The notes under the pieces were generated by a model that was not told the DNA's origin, made no database searches, and saw nothing but the letters and a program-made list of their open reading frames with translations. Both the position numbers and the translations under genes were made by a program. From JBCBDX01 sp039822005 (GTDB taxonomy: Bacteria; Pseudomonadota; Alphaproteobacteria; Rhizobiales; Rhizobiaceae), in NCBI GenBank assembly GCA_039822005.1, contig JBCBMZ010000007.1, positions 92,255 through 156,254 of the forward strand: 64,000 bases of DNA, read 5' to 3'. This document shows, in pieces, positions 34,885 through 43,572 of the stretch (position 1 is its first letter; each line of letters starts with the position of its first letter).

Positions 34885-36081
34885 ATGGTCGCCGCACTTG
34901 TTGAAGAGATCAATGTCTACTCGTTGGCTATCGGCGAATGGTTGCTGCGTCGGCTGGGTTCTTTTGCGGCGCTGATCGGCTTTTGCCTGCTTGTCGCCTT
35001 TACGCTGACAGTAGCGGCAGCTGGCTGGTTTTTTCCCATCAACAATTGGGACATGCTGGCCTATCTGGCGTCTGCGCATGAAGCCACTGGAGTGACCGAT
35101 CCAGTAGCGCTGCACGCTTACGCCTATGAAACGATGCGTGCCAATATCTCACAGGGAGACTTTACGGTTCTCACGCAGGATCGTGAATACCGCATCCGCC
35201 AGTACGCTGACCCTACTGCGTTCAGCACCATGCTTGGCTTTTACCGCGTAAAACTCTTTTATGTTCAAACCGCAGCCTGGCTTTCCGGTTTCGTGGACGG
35301 CTACACGGCGCTGAAGATTTTGTCGGTTGTGCCGAGCCTTCTCATCGGCTTCATCGTTACGCTGTGGCTCGCAACAGAACGGGCTTTGCACTTGGCACCC
35401 TTGGCGATTGCGCTGCTGATCGCGGCTTTGTTTGGCGACATTTCGCGCGAAGGCACGCCAGATGCGATTTCTTCCTTCACCTTTATCGCTGCCATCTTCG
35501 CGTTTTTGGCGCGTCGGGAAGGGCTGGTCTTTGGGCTTCTTGTTCTAACCTTCCTGGCGCGCCCTGATCATCTTGCCTATGTCGGTGTCCTGATGGTCGT
35601 TTCGCTTATATTGGGTCAGCGATCATGGGGCACGATTGCCGCCTTTTTCGTATCGCTAGCTTTGTATGTGCCGATAACGAAAGCGGGCGGACATCCCGGT
35701 TGGTGGGTTCACTTTTACTTCACGCATGTGGAATTTGTGCCCACGCTGACCGGGTTTGATCCTGACTTTTCCATTGTGACCTATTTGAAGAGCCAGGTTC
35801 GCGTTTTGGTGCGTTCGCTGGTTGAAGAGACGTGGCTTGCAGTGATGATCATAGGCTGCTTTGCGTGGTGGCAAATGGTGCTTCGCGGGGTTCGTCTTTC
35901 AAATCGTGACACTTGTATTCTCGTGTCGACCGTCTTGGCAATTGGTGCAAAGCTGTTTGTCTTCCCGTTGCATGAAACCCGCTTCTGGTTTCCTTACCTG
36001 ATCGTTTTCGGCATGGTCTTGATCGGTGCCATGCGCGACTTTGAGTTTCTCCCGAAAGCGGGGAGCCGCGGCCATGGCTGA
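34885..36081 (+). CDS. Polytopic membrane protein, candidate GT-C glycosyltransferase (1 of 3)
   Basis: A 398-residue protein with about nine hydrophobic helices. After the first helix comes INNWDMLAYLASAHEATG (about 52-69), then HAYAYETMRA, PTAFSTMLGFYRVKLFYV, a later loop with HPGWWVHFYFTHVEFVPTL and GFDPDFSIVTYL, and FPLHETRFWFPYLIVFG near the end. An acidic residue in the first extracytoplasmic loop (NWD) is typical of GT-C sugar transferases that use lipid-phosphate donors. The same landmarks recur in the next two genes, so these are tandem paralogues. I recognise no named family. TAGGAG precedes the ATG; its stop overlaps the next start. Confidence 0.7.
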   Translation: MVAALVEEINVYSLAIGEWLLRRLGSFAALIGFCLLVAFTLTVAAAGWFFPINNWDMLAYLASAHEATGVTDPVALHAYAYETMRANISQGDFTVLTQDREYRIRQYADPTAFSTMLGFYRVKLFYVQTAAWLSGFVDGYTALKILSVVPSLLIGFIVTLWLATERALHLAPLAIALLIAALFGDISREGTPDAISSFTFIAAIFAFLARREGLVFGLLVLTFLARPDHLAYVGVLMVVSLILGQRSWGTIAAFFVSLALYVPITKAGGHPGWWVHFYFTHVEFVPTLTGFDPDFSIVTYLKSQVRVLVRSLVEETWLAVMIIGCFAWWQMVLRGVRLSNRDTCILVSTVLAIGAKLFVFPLHETRFWFPYLIVFGMVLIGAMRDFEFLPKAGSRGHG

Positions 36082-37318
36082 TGTGACAAATATCCCGGAG
36101 GTCAAATCGTTTAGCCTGCGCGCGCTTGTCCGTGCACTTGTTGCCTTTGCCTTCAAGCTGATTTGCCGGGTATGGGATGTGGTGGCGCCCATTGTGGCCG
36201 CCTTGTCGATTGTCGGGTTTCTTGCCGTGATGCTGATGATCGATTGGCTGAGGCCCATCCACAATTGGGACACGCTAGCTTATCTTGGTGTCGTTGCCCG
36301 CGACTGGCTAGGCATGGCTGACCCGCAAGCGATCCATGCCTATGCCTACGATACCGTCAGAGCGGCTGTGTCGCCCGAAGCATATGCCGAACTGATACAG
36401 ATGGACGACTATCGCCTGCGCCAGTTCAACGATCCTGCGGCGTTTAATTCCATGCTGGGCATGTATGATGTCAAATGGGGATATGTGGCCTTGCTGGCAC
36501 TGTTGGGACCGCTTGTTGGAGCCTATGAAGCCGGGTTCGTCATTAATGCGCTCGCTGCCACTATTTTGGCGACATCGCTGATCTGGTGGTTTACCAAAAA
36601 TGAGCTTCTTCCTTTGGCGTTTGTCGCGCCGGCACTGATGATGATCAGCAATGTGGTCGGGTTCGGTACAGCTGATATTCCCGACTTTCTGGCTTTCGCG
36701 CTCATCGTTTCCGGTGTGCTGTTGCTCGACCAAAAGCACGAGCTTGCGGGCCTTTTGAGCCTGTGTCTGGCCGTTCTGGTTCGTCCTGACACGATAGCCT
36801 TTCTCGGCGTTCTGATGGCGATGACCTGGTTCTTTGCCGATCGTTTTTTCGTCAAGACGGCCATCGCTTTCGGCGTCTCTCTCCTGGTTTATCTTGTGAT
36901 CAAAAATGCGGGGACTCATCCTGGTTGGTGGGTCCATGTATGGTTTTCCACCTATCGCTATGAGCACACGCTTGAAGGGTTCGATCCCGGCTTTTCGGTT
37001 ATTGTCTATGTGACGGGTTTTGTCTGGAACCTGGTGCGCGGAGCACTGGAAAATGAATGGTTGGGCATTATTGCGTTGATCGCCATGGGTTGGGGTTTGA
37101 TGCAGCGTTCCGGCTTGCTGATGAGTACGCGCCGAACGACCTTGATGGCGGCTCTTTTGATGGGCGCTGTCGCAAAATATGTTGTTTTTCCGATCCACGA
37201 CACACGTTTTTACATTGCCTTGCTATTCCCCGCTGCGCTGATCTTGTTTGCTGAAGCAGGTTTGCGACTCGGCGCGCTGCTCAAGCCATCTGTCATCGGT
37301 GAAAGGGCAGCGTTGTGA
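36074..37318 (+). CDS. Polytopic membrane protein, candidate GT-C glycosyltransferase (2 of 3)
   Basis: A 414-residue paralogue of its neighbours, with IHNWDTLAYLGVVARDWLG after the first strong helix, HAYAYDTVRA, AFNSMLGMYDVKWGYVAL, HPGWWVHVWFSTYRYEHTL, GFDPGFSVIVYV and FPIHDTRFYIALLFP. It resembles copy 1 more closely than copy 3. A cytoplasmic N-terminal extension of about 40 residues precedes the first helix. The ATG at 36074 overlaps the previous stop by eight bases and has GGGAG upstream. A periplasmic pentosyl transferase using the lipid donor made by the operon is the inferred role. Confidence 0.7.
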   Translation: MADVTNIPEVKSFSLRALVRALVAFAFKLICRVWDVVAPIVAALSIVGFLAVMLMIDWLRPIHNWDTLAYLGVVARDWLGMADPQAIHAYAYDTVRAAVSPEAYAELIQMDDYRLRQFNDPAAFNSMLGMYDVKWGYVALLALLGPLVGAYEAGFVINALAATILATSLIWWFTKNELLPLAFVAPALMMISNVVGFGTADIPDFLAFALIVSGVLLLDQKHELAGLLSLCLAVLVRPDTIAFLGVLMAMTWFFADRFFVKTAIAFGVSLLVYLVIKNAGTHPGWWVHVWFSTYRYEHTLEGFDPGFSVIVYVTGFVWNLVRGALENEWLGIIALIAMGWGLMQRSGLLMSTRRTTLMAALLMGAVAKYVVFPIHDTRFYIALLFPAALILFAEAGLRLGALLKPSVIGERAAL

Positions 37319-38472
37319 GTGCACCGGCTACCAACGGTATGATGCGTCTGGGACGACGCGCGATATCGACTGTCTCACCGGCCTTGGCGGATCGGGTTTG
37401 TGTTACACTTGGCGTTCTGCTGGTTCTTGCAATTGCGGCTTTTGGGATTTTACGGCCCGCCTACAATTGGGATATGCTCGCTTACGTCGCTGCTGCCCTC
37501 GATGGTCGGCATGAAACGGCAGAGACGCTGCATGACGAAGCCTGGTCAGTGATGCGCGAAGGCGCCAATCCCGTTCAATGGCAGGATTTGACAGCGGCAA
37601 ATCCCTATAATGTCGCCAATTATGAAAATCCGGCGGCACTTCAGTCTCAATTGGTGATGTTCCACGTCAAACCGCTTTATGTGTGGTTCATTCAAGCGCT
37701 GGAGCCACTTCAGGGCATAGGGCATGCCGCGATTGCCGCCAGTTGGCTGCCAGGTTTGGCCGTCGGTTTTTTCACGCTCTGGTGGATGGCCCGTGCGGGT
37801 CAGGCGCAATCGATACCCTTTGTCGTGCCGGTCTTTGTGATGGGTGACTATTTTCATATGGCCACCCATGTGGTGCCCGACATGCTGCATGCGATGATCG
37901 CGCTGCCGGCGTTATTCATGCTTTGGAAGGGGCGTGATTGGGCTGCGGCGGCTCTTTTGGTAATGGCATGTATGGTTCGGCCCGACAGCATCATTTTAAC
38001 ATTTGCAGTTCTGCTTGTTGCCCCATTTTTCGGGATCCGGCTACTGCCGGTTGTGCTCGCATTTGTGTCGGGTCTGGTGGTGGTGAAACTGATTGCTTCC
38101 ACCTACGATCATATTGGTTGGTGGCCCCATTTTGTGTTCTCTACGGTCGAACTGCAGGCGATCGTGACAGGCTTTAATCCTGAATTTTCCGTCAAAACAC
38201 TTATCACTGGTTATGTACGTGGTATGTCGGTGGCGTTCCAACACTCCGAATGGGTCTGGCTTGCGGCGTTATTGGTTGGTGCGCGTCTGGTGGCGCTATC
38301 CTGTGGCCTCATGGGTGACCGGCGCGCGGAAGCTGTCTTTGCCGCATGCCTTTTGGGGCTGGGCGGGAAATTTGTCAGCTTCCCGCTACCCGATGACCGG
38401 TTTTACTTTATTTTCATTGCCGGTATGGCGATCAGCGCCGCCCTGATCATCAAACCAAGGTTTGTACGCTGA
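37315..38472 (+). CDS. Polytopic membrane protein, candidate GT-C glycosyltransferase (3 of 3)
   Basis: A 385-residue, more divergent paralogue: AYNWDMLAYVAAALDG after the first helix, LHDEAWSVMRE in place of the HAYAY motif, PAALQSQLVMFHVKPLYVW, a loop with HIGWWPHFVFSTVELQAIV and GFNPEFSVKTLI, then FPLPDDRFYFIFIAG. GTG at 37315 overlaps the preceding stop by four bases. It is the last gene of the lipid-linked sugar operon and converges on a small periplasmic protein gene four bases away. Three copies suggest different acceptor or linkage specificities. Confidence 0.68.
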   Translation: MSAPATNGMMRLGRRAISTVSPALADRVCVTLGVLLVLAIAAFGILRPAYNWDMLAYVAAALDGRHETAETLHDEAWSVMREGANPVQWQDLTAANPYNVANYENPAALQSQLVMFHVKPLYVWFIQALEPLQGIGHAAIAASWLPGLAVGFFTLWWMARAGQAQSIPFVVPVFVMGDYFHMATHVVPDMLHAMIALPALFMLWKGRDWAAAALLVMACMVRPDSIILTFAVLLVAPFFGIRLLPVVLAFVSGLVVVKLIASTYDHIGWWPHFVFSTVELQAIVTGFNPEFSVKTLITGYVRGMSVAFQHSEWVWLAALLVGARLVALSCGLMGDRRAEAVFAACLLGLGGKFVSFPLPDDRFYFIFIAGMAISAALIIKPRFVR

Positions 38473-38476
38473 CCAT

Positions 38477-38836
38477 TTAAGGGGCTTTGGTCCGCTCAAT
38501 CATCGTATTGACGACCCGGAAAAGCATTATTTCCGGTGGCACTTTGCGACACTCGCCAATGGTTGCCTCAAAAATTTTGGTAGCGCCGACCGTTTCAACA
38601 ATGCCGACAAAGCTCTCCTCGCGCACGGCCGTCGCCATGCTCCATGAGCCGAGGACCCAACCGACGACTTGACCAAATTCGGCCGGCGGCCGCTTTTCTG
38701 CGATCTCAATGACCTTGCCGCACTGCCAACGGCCTGCGCCCATGTTAAAGCCTTCTGAAAGTGATGTATTAATTTCTGCCATGGCTGTTGTGCTCAAAGC
38801 ACACAACGCAAAAAGGGAATAAACAAAACGCCGCAT
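38477..38836 (-). CDS. Small periplasmic protein, Rap1a/HdeA-like
   Basis: The 119-residue protein has a signal peptide (FVYSLFALCALSTTAMA, cleaved about residue 20) and a mature helical domain with two cysteines, WQCGKV and IGECRKVPPEI, that could pair. The arrangement GWVLGSWSMATA followed by a C-terminal Cys-Pro region and VVNTMIE resembles Rap1a/Tai-type immunity or HdeA-like acid chaperones, but similarity is judged by eye only. It lies alone between the convergent sugar operon and the DMGDH gene. Confidence 0.65.
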   Translation of the reverse strand: MRRFVYSLFALCALSTTAMAEINTSLSEGFNMGAGRWQCGKVIEIAEKRPPAEFGQVVGWVLGSWSMATAVREESFVGIVETVGATKIFEATIGECRKVPPEIMLFRVVNTMIERTKAP

Positions 38837-38907
38837 AAAAATATCTCCTGACGACCAATCCGGCCAATGCGCGGTATGTCAGGACGATAAAAACGGAGAT
38901 TGTATGT

Positions 38908-41469
38908 CTATGAGCGCGGGTTGATGTTTTCCGGATCATAAAGTGGTTCGTAACCGATACCGGCGACTTCTACGGGAAAGTGTTCTCCGAAATATTCGAT
39001 CATCAAGCCATTACCTTTGATCGCCTTGTCGTGCGGCAGATAGGCAAGGGCGATGTTTTTGCCGACAGACGGGCCGTAGGCGATGGACGTGGTGAACGAT
39101 CTGCGTCCGAGTTCATCTACCAACACTTCGCCGCTCTTGTGATCCATGACGGGGCAGGTTCCCACGGGGTAACGCGCCACACCTCTTGAATCGATATTGT
39201 CGGTGACCACCAGCGTGCACAAGGTTGCGGTTTGCTGGTTGCGCGCGCGATGCTCCAGATAAGCGGCTTTGCCGACAAAGTCCGCATCCTTGACTTTGGG
39301 TCGGGCCAGATCTGCTTCCAGCAAGTTATATTCCGTCAACAGGTCGGCATTTTGCAGGCGAAGCGATTTTTCCATGCGTCGCGTGTTGGCGTAGGTCTCG
39401 ACGCCGAATGCCATGATGTTGAGTGCGCGCAGCGCGTCCCAAACGGCGAGCCCATCTTCATAAGCCATATGCAATTCAAAGCCCTGTTCGCCGACATAGG
39501 AGATGCGCAAGGCGGTGACGTGTTTCCCGGCGATGGAAAGAGATTTCATCGTGGCAAATGGGAAATTCTCATGCGAGAGCCCCTCAGGCTCATCAAGCAA
39601 CTTGCTCAGGCTTTCACGCGCGTTCGGGCCCCAGATGCCGATGGTGATGTGTTCCTCGGTCTTGTCGACAATTGACACATCCATGCCAAGTTCTTCCGCT
39701 TTTTGGCGCATGTAGACCAGATCGCGGGGGCCGGCATCTGCGCCATCAACGACGAGGCATTTCTCTTCAAAACGCAGGATCGTAAGGTCGGCGCGCACGC
39801 CGCCATCGTCCTGCAGGAAGTGCGTGTAGATACCGCGATTGATGTTCCGCTCGCCGCTGATCTTGGCCACGCAAAGATGTTCGAGGAATGCGACGTGGTC
39901 TGGGCCGGACACGTCATAGATGGCGAAGTGGGATAGGTTGACGATGCCCACGGTTTCGCTCATTTCGAGGTGCTCAGCGTTCGAGACACGCCAAAAGTGG
40001 CGGTTGTCCCATTCATTTTCGCGCACCGGAACCTTGTTTCCCCACTTCTCCAGCAAGTGTTCGTTGGCGGCATAGCCATGCGCGCGTTCCCATCCGCCCA
40101 GTTCCATGAAGTAGCCTCCCAGCTCAACTTCGCGTTCATAAAATGGCGAGCGGCGCACATTGCGTCCTTTGGAGAAGGGTTCGCGCGGATGGACGGCCGG
40201 GTTGTAAACTTTCATCGCAGTTTCGGTGCAGCGATCCCAGATATGCTGATCTTCTTTTTGGTGATTGTAGAAGCGGGCATAATCGATCGCGTGGTGGTCG
40301 ATTTCCGTCTTGCCGTCCGTTATCCAATCCACCAGTAACTTCGCCATGCCCGGGCCGTCCTTGACCCAGATGGCGATACAATACCAAAGGCCCTTGGCCT
40401 TCAGGGATTGACCAATGGACGGGCCGCCATCGGTTGTGACCTGCAACAGACCGTTGAACGAGTAGGCCTCATTGTAGCCGAGTTCGCCGAGGATCGGTGT
40501 CAGTTCCATGGCGCGTTCAAGCGGCTCCATGATCTGCTCAATGGGCAAGTCGCGCTGGGAGGGAGAGAGGCGGGCCTCTTCTTTTTCCAAGATATCGCGC
40601 GGGTGGCAAAGGCGAGGGTTCTTTTCCTCATAATATCCCCACTCGATCTGACCGCCTTCGGGCGTGGAGGGATCGCCGGTATCGCGCATGTAGGCCGAAT
40701 TGCCCTGATCGCGCAGCAACGGATAGCCGATGTCCTTGCCGGTGCCTTCAAATTCATTGTAGGGCCCAAAAAACGTAAGCGGGTGGTCGATGGGCATGAC
40801 AGGCAAGTCTTCGCCTATCATATTGGCAATCAGGCGACCCCAAAGGCCTGCGCAAACGATCACATGATCCGCATGGATCGTGCCGCGATGGGTTTTGACC
40901 CCTTTGATGCGGCCATCCTCCACAATGAGGTCTTCGCATGGCGTGTTCGCAAAGAGGTTCAGTTTGCCCGTGGCGATCGCTTCATCAATCAGTTCACCGG
41001 CAACAGCTTGGGAACGCGGCGCGACCAGACCCGCATCCGGATCATACATGCCGCCTTGAACCTGATCCTCTTCAATGAGCGGGAAGATCTCTTTGATCTC
41101 CTTGGGGTCAACATAGCGCACGGGCGTACCAAATGCCTTGCCGGATGCGATCTTGCGATGGATTTCCGCCATTCGGTTATCATCGCCAACCCGGGCGACT
41201 TCCAACCCACCCACCTTATCGTAGCGTCCTCGCTTTTCAAAAAAATCGATGGAGTAACGCGTTGTCCAACAAGACAGGAAGTCATGGGAGGTTGTGTAAC
41301 AAAAGTCAGAAGCGTGACTTGTTGAACCGATGTCGGTTGGTACGGCAGACTTGTCGATGGCGACGATGTCATCCCAGCCACGCGCGATCAAATGATGCGT
41401 CACTGATGCACCGACGATACCACCCACACCAATGATGACGACTTTGGCTTTGTCCGGAAATGCTGCCAT
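38908..41469 (-). CDS. Dimethylglycine/sarcosine dehydrogenase-like FAD-GcvT enzyme
   Basis: Oxidatively demethylates an N-methylated glycine and passes the carbon to THF. The 853-residue protein has an N-terminal FAD domain (VVIIGVGGIVGASVTHHL, about residues 8-25), GSTSHASDF where the His aligns with the flavin-linked His of mammalian DMGDH, a DAO domain to about 400, and a C-terminal GcvT-like domain (FAIYDVSGPDHVAFLEHL, ISYVGEQGFELHMAYEDGL). Dimethylglycine is the likely substrate given soxBDAG and a GbdR-like regulator in the same window, but related enzymes use other methylamines. Start is the second ATG, three codons into the frame. Confidence 0.85.
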   Translation of the reverse strand: MAAFPDKAKVVIIGVGGIVGASVTHHLIARGWDDIVAIDKSAVPTDIGSTSHASDFCYTTSHDFLSCWTTRYSIDFFEKRGRYDKVGGLEVARVGDDNRMAEIHRKIASGKAFGTPVRYVDPKEIKEIFPLIEEDQVQGGMYDPDAGLVAPRSQAVAGELIDEAIATGKLNLFANTPCEDLIVEDGRIKGVKTHRGTIHADHVIVCAGLWGRLIANMIGEDLPVMPIDHPLTFFGPYNEFEGTGKDIGYPLLRDQGNSAYMRDTGDPSTPEGGQIEWGYYEEKNPRLCHPRDILEKEEARLSPSQRDLPIEQIMEPLERAMELTPILGELGYNEAYSFNGLLQVTTDGGPSIGQSLKAKGLWYCIAIWVKDGPGMAKLLVDWITDGKTEIDHHAIDYARFYNHQKEDQHIWDRCTETAMKVYNPAVHPREPFSKGRNVRRSPFYEREVELGGYFMELGGWERAHGYAANEHLLEKWGNKVPVRENEWDNRHFWRVSNAEHLEMSETVGIVNLSHFAIYDVSGPDHVAFLEHLCVAKISGERNINRGIYTHFLQDDGGVRADLTILRFEEKCLVVDGADAGPRDLVYMRQKAEELGMDVSIVDKTEEHITIGIWGPNARESLSKLLDEPEGLSHENFPFATMKSLSIAGKHVTALRISYVGEQGFELHMAYEDGLAVWDALRALNIMAFGVETYANTRRMEKSLRLQNADLLTEYNLLEADLARPKVKDADFVGKAAYLEHRARNQQTATLCTLVVTDNIDSRGVARYPVGTCPVMDHKSGEVLVDELGRRSFTTSIAYGPSVGKNIALAYLPHDKAIKGNGLMIEYFGEHFPVEVAGIGYEPLYDPENINPRS

Positions 41470-41478
41470 GGTTTCCAC

Positions 41479-41816
41479 TCGCTGTTTTACGTCTGCGGTA
41501 CCGCTTTCTTAGTCAACCTGGACATATTGCGAAATGGGACATTAAGCTCTGTTCTGGCTACGACAAGCTTGTGTCGGGGATGTCACCGGTCTGGGCCGAG
41601 ATCGAATCGCCATTGCGGCCTTATTTGTGATTATTCTTCGATCACCGCTGCATAAGTTTTCATCCGCTTGTCCGTTGGACAGCGGAAATCACAGCGCTTC
41701 AAACCGATCACTGCCTGTAGATTTTCCAGTTGGAAAGACGGTTTCCGAGAGTTTTGTTGCGGTGCACAATCTTTCAACTTGTCAATCGCGGGCTTCGCAA
41801 CGACCATAATCATATT
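41479..41816. other. Intergenic gap without a supported gene
   Basis: Divergent promoter region between the DMGDH-like gene and the first DUF1194 gene. Two overlapping 60-codon frames exist (41627-41809 plus and 41631-41813 minus), but neither has a convincing ribosome site or recognisable product. No clear operator was seen. Confidence 0.5.
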
Positions 41817-42653
41817 ATGACGCGCTTTCTGAAAAAGATCGCGCTGCTAGTGGGAGGTGTCGCAGTCGCGTTTTCGGAGGTCTTGGCTGGAAGTCCGGCA
41901 CAGGCAACCGAACAAGTGGATGTTGAATTGGTTCTTGCCGTCGATGTTTCGGGATCGATGAGTTCGCGTGAACTGCGTATTCAGCGTCAAGGTTACACTG
42001 AGGCTTTTCGATCAAAACAGGTGATCGATGCCATTGAAGCCGGTTTGATTGGTGCCATCGCCGTCACTTATGTCGAGTGGGCTGGCAAAGATCTGCAAAG
42101 ACATGTCATCCCTTGGACGAAGATCGAGAATGCCGAGGACGCGAACGCTTTTGCCGATCAGTTGGTGGCAGCGCCGCGCGGGAACATGAACTATACCTCG
42201 ATCTCAAGTGCGATCCGCACAGCGGTGGTCAGCATGGACAACAACCGGTTTGATGGCATGCGGCAGGTGATTGATGTGTCCGGCGATGGGTTGAACAATC
42301 AGGGCGGACTTGCTTCATTTGCGCGTGATGAGGCCGTCGCCAAAGGTATCATCATCAACGGCCTGCCGCTGATGACCGACCCGTTCAACTTCCGGTTTGC
42401 CGGGCAGGAGGTCAGTCTTGATGCCTATTACCAGTCGTGCGTGATCGGCGGTCCGGGTTCATTTCTCATCCCGGTCACCAGCTGGAACGGCTTTGCCGAT
42501 GCGGTTCGCCGCAAAATTATTATGGAGGTAGCCTCCATTACGCCGCCGCGTGACAATAGCGCGTTGCCGGTTGTCAGGGCACAGTTTCTTGACATCTCGC
42601 CACCCTTTGTGGATTGCGGCATTGGTGAGAAGGTGCTTGGCCTTCCAACATAG
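41817..42653 (+). CDS. DUF1194 secreted von Willebrand factor A-like protein (1 of 2)
   Basis: The 278-residue protein has a signal peptide (FLKKIALLVGGVAVAFSEVL, cleavage near residue 30) and one DUF1194 domain. VELVLAVDVSGSMSSRELRI (about 41-60) carries the DxSxS metal-ion-dependent adhesion site of VWA domains; QVIDVSGDGLNNQGG and ACVIGGPGSF-like SCVIGGPGSFLIPV follow. Function of DUF1194 proteins is unknown; periplasmic ligand or protein binding is likely. A stem-loop and a second DUF1194 gene follow 43 bp downstream. Confidence 0.88.
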   Translation: MTRFLKKIALLVGGVAVAFSEVLAGSPAQATEQVDVELVLAVDVSGSMSSRELRIQRQGYTEAFRSKQVIDAIEAGLIGAIAVTYVEWAGKDLQRHVIPWTKIENAEDANAFADQLVAAPRGNMNYTSISSAIRTAVVSMDNNRFDGMRQVIDVSGDGLNNQGGLASFARDEAVAKGIIINGLPLMTDPFNFRFAGQEVSLDAYYQSCVIGGPGSFLIPVTSWNGFADAVRRKIIMEVASITPPRDNSALPVVRAQFLDISPPFVDCGIGEKVLGLPT

Positions 42654-42663
42654 ATTGGGCTTG

Positions 42664-42690
42664 ATCAAGTGCACATTTGCTGCACTTGAT
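42664..42690 (+). promoter_or_regulatory. Ten-pair stem-loop between the two DUF1194 genes
   Basis: ATCAAGTGCA (42664-42673) and TGCACTTGAT (42681-42690) pair perfectly around a seven-base loop, six bases before the second gene's ATG. No T tract follows, so it is more likely to affect translation or mRNA stability, or to be a protein-binding site, than to terminate transcription. Confidence 0.55.
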
Positions 42691-42696
42691 GGGTTC

Positions 42697-43512
42697 ATGA
42701 GTATTCGCCTGATTGTTCTTTCACTTTGCCTGTTTGTCCTACCGTTTTGCGCCCACGCGCAGACCCGGGCGGTTGACGTTGAGCTCGTCATTGCTGTCGA
42801 TGTTTCGGGTTCGATGGATTATGGCGAACTGCAAATCCAAAGACGTGGTTATGTTGAGGCCTTCCGGTCGCCGGAGGTGCATGAGGCCATCTCCAAGGGT
42901 CTGCTTGGCGCTGTTGCCGTGATGTATGTGGAATGGGCGCGCAATGATTTAAAGCGCGTGATCGTCCCTTGGACCCTACTTGAGACACCTGCTGATGCGC
43001 TTTCCTTTGCCGGCCGGTTGGAGGCAGCCGAGCTTGGCAATATGCGCAATACATCGATCACGGGCGCTATAAATTATGGGGTTGAACAGCTCGACACCAA
43101 TTCATTTGACGGTTCGCGCCGCGTTCTAGACATTTCCGGCGACGGACCGAATAATCAAGGTGGGTTGGTGACGTTGGCACGCGATGAAGCAGTCGCCCGC
43201 GGCGTGATCATCAATGGTTTGCCATTGGTGACCGAACCTTGGCGAGAGCAATTGATTTTCGGCGAATCCGGTGATCTTGACCGCTATTTTCGAGCCTGCG
43301 TGATTGGCGGTCCGGGGTCTTTTGTCATTGCTGTCAAAAACTGGGAAGAATTTCCCGATGCCGTGCGCCGGAAGCTTGTCCTTGAACTAGCAGGACCAAT
43401 GCCGTTGGAATCATGGGTTCAGCGCGCTCAATTTCTTGAATTGCCTTCCGTCAATATGGATTGCCTGATCGGTGAAAAGCGACGCCGTGAACGTGAGCGC
43501 GGTGACCGTTAG
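42697..43512 (+). CDS. DUF1194 secreted von Willebrand factor A-like protein (2 of 2)
   Basis: A 271-residue paralogue of the preceding gene: signal peptide LIVLSLCLFVLPFCAHA, then VELVIAVDVSGSMDYGELQI (about 27-46) with the MIDAS DxSxS, RVLDISGDGPNNQGG, ARGVIINGLPLVTEP and RACVIGGPGSFVIAV. The C-terminus is unusually charged (KRRRERERGDR). Start is the ATG 42697, giving a normal signal peptide. The tandem pair probably arose by duplication. Function unknown. Confidence 0.88.
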   Translation: MSIRLIVLSLCLFVLPFCAHAQTRAVDVELVIAVDVSGSMDYGELQIQRRGYVEAFRSPEVHEAISKGLLGAVAVMYVEWARNDLKRVIVPWTLLETPADALSFAGRLEAAELGNMRNTSITGAINYGVEQLDTNSFDGSRRVLDISGDGPNNQGGLVTLARDEAVARGVIINGLPLVTEPWREQLIFGESGDLDRYFRACVIGGPGSFVIAVKNWEEFPDAVRRKLVLELAGPMPLESWVQRAQFLELPSVNMDCLIGEKRRRERERGDR

Positions 43513-43572
43513 CCGTGCAACTCCGTGAAGTTTGAAGATGCGGTTTACTCAATCCTGCGATAAGCGTTTGCC

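Noticed and set aside
35849..37198. 137-, 124- and 296-codon minus-strand frames opposite the candidate glycosyltransferases
   Set aside because: Same reason: His/Gln/Arg-rich shadows of hydrophobic coding sequence.
41631..41813. 60-codon minus-strand frame with two cysteines, opposite a plus-strand frame of similar length
   Set aside because: No convincing ribosome site, no recognisable product, and the plus-strand frame overlaps it completely; it lies in a divergent promoter region.
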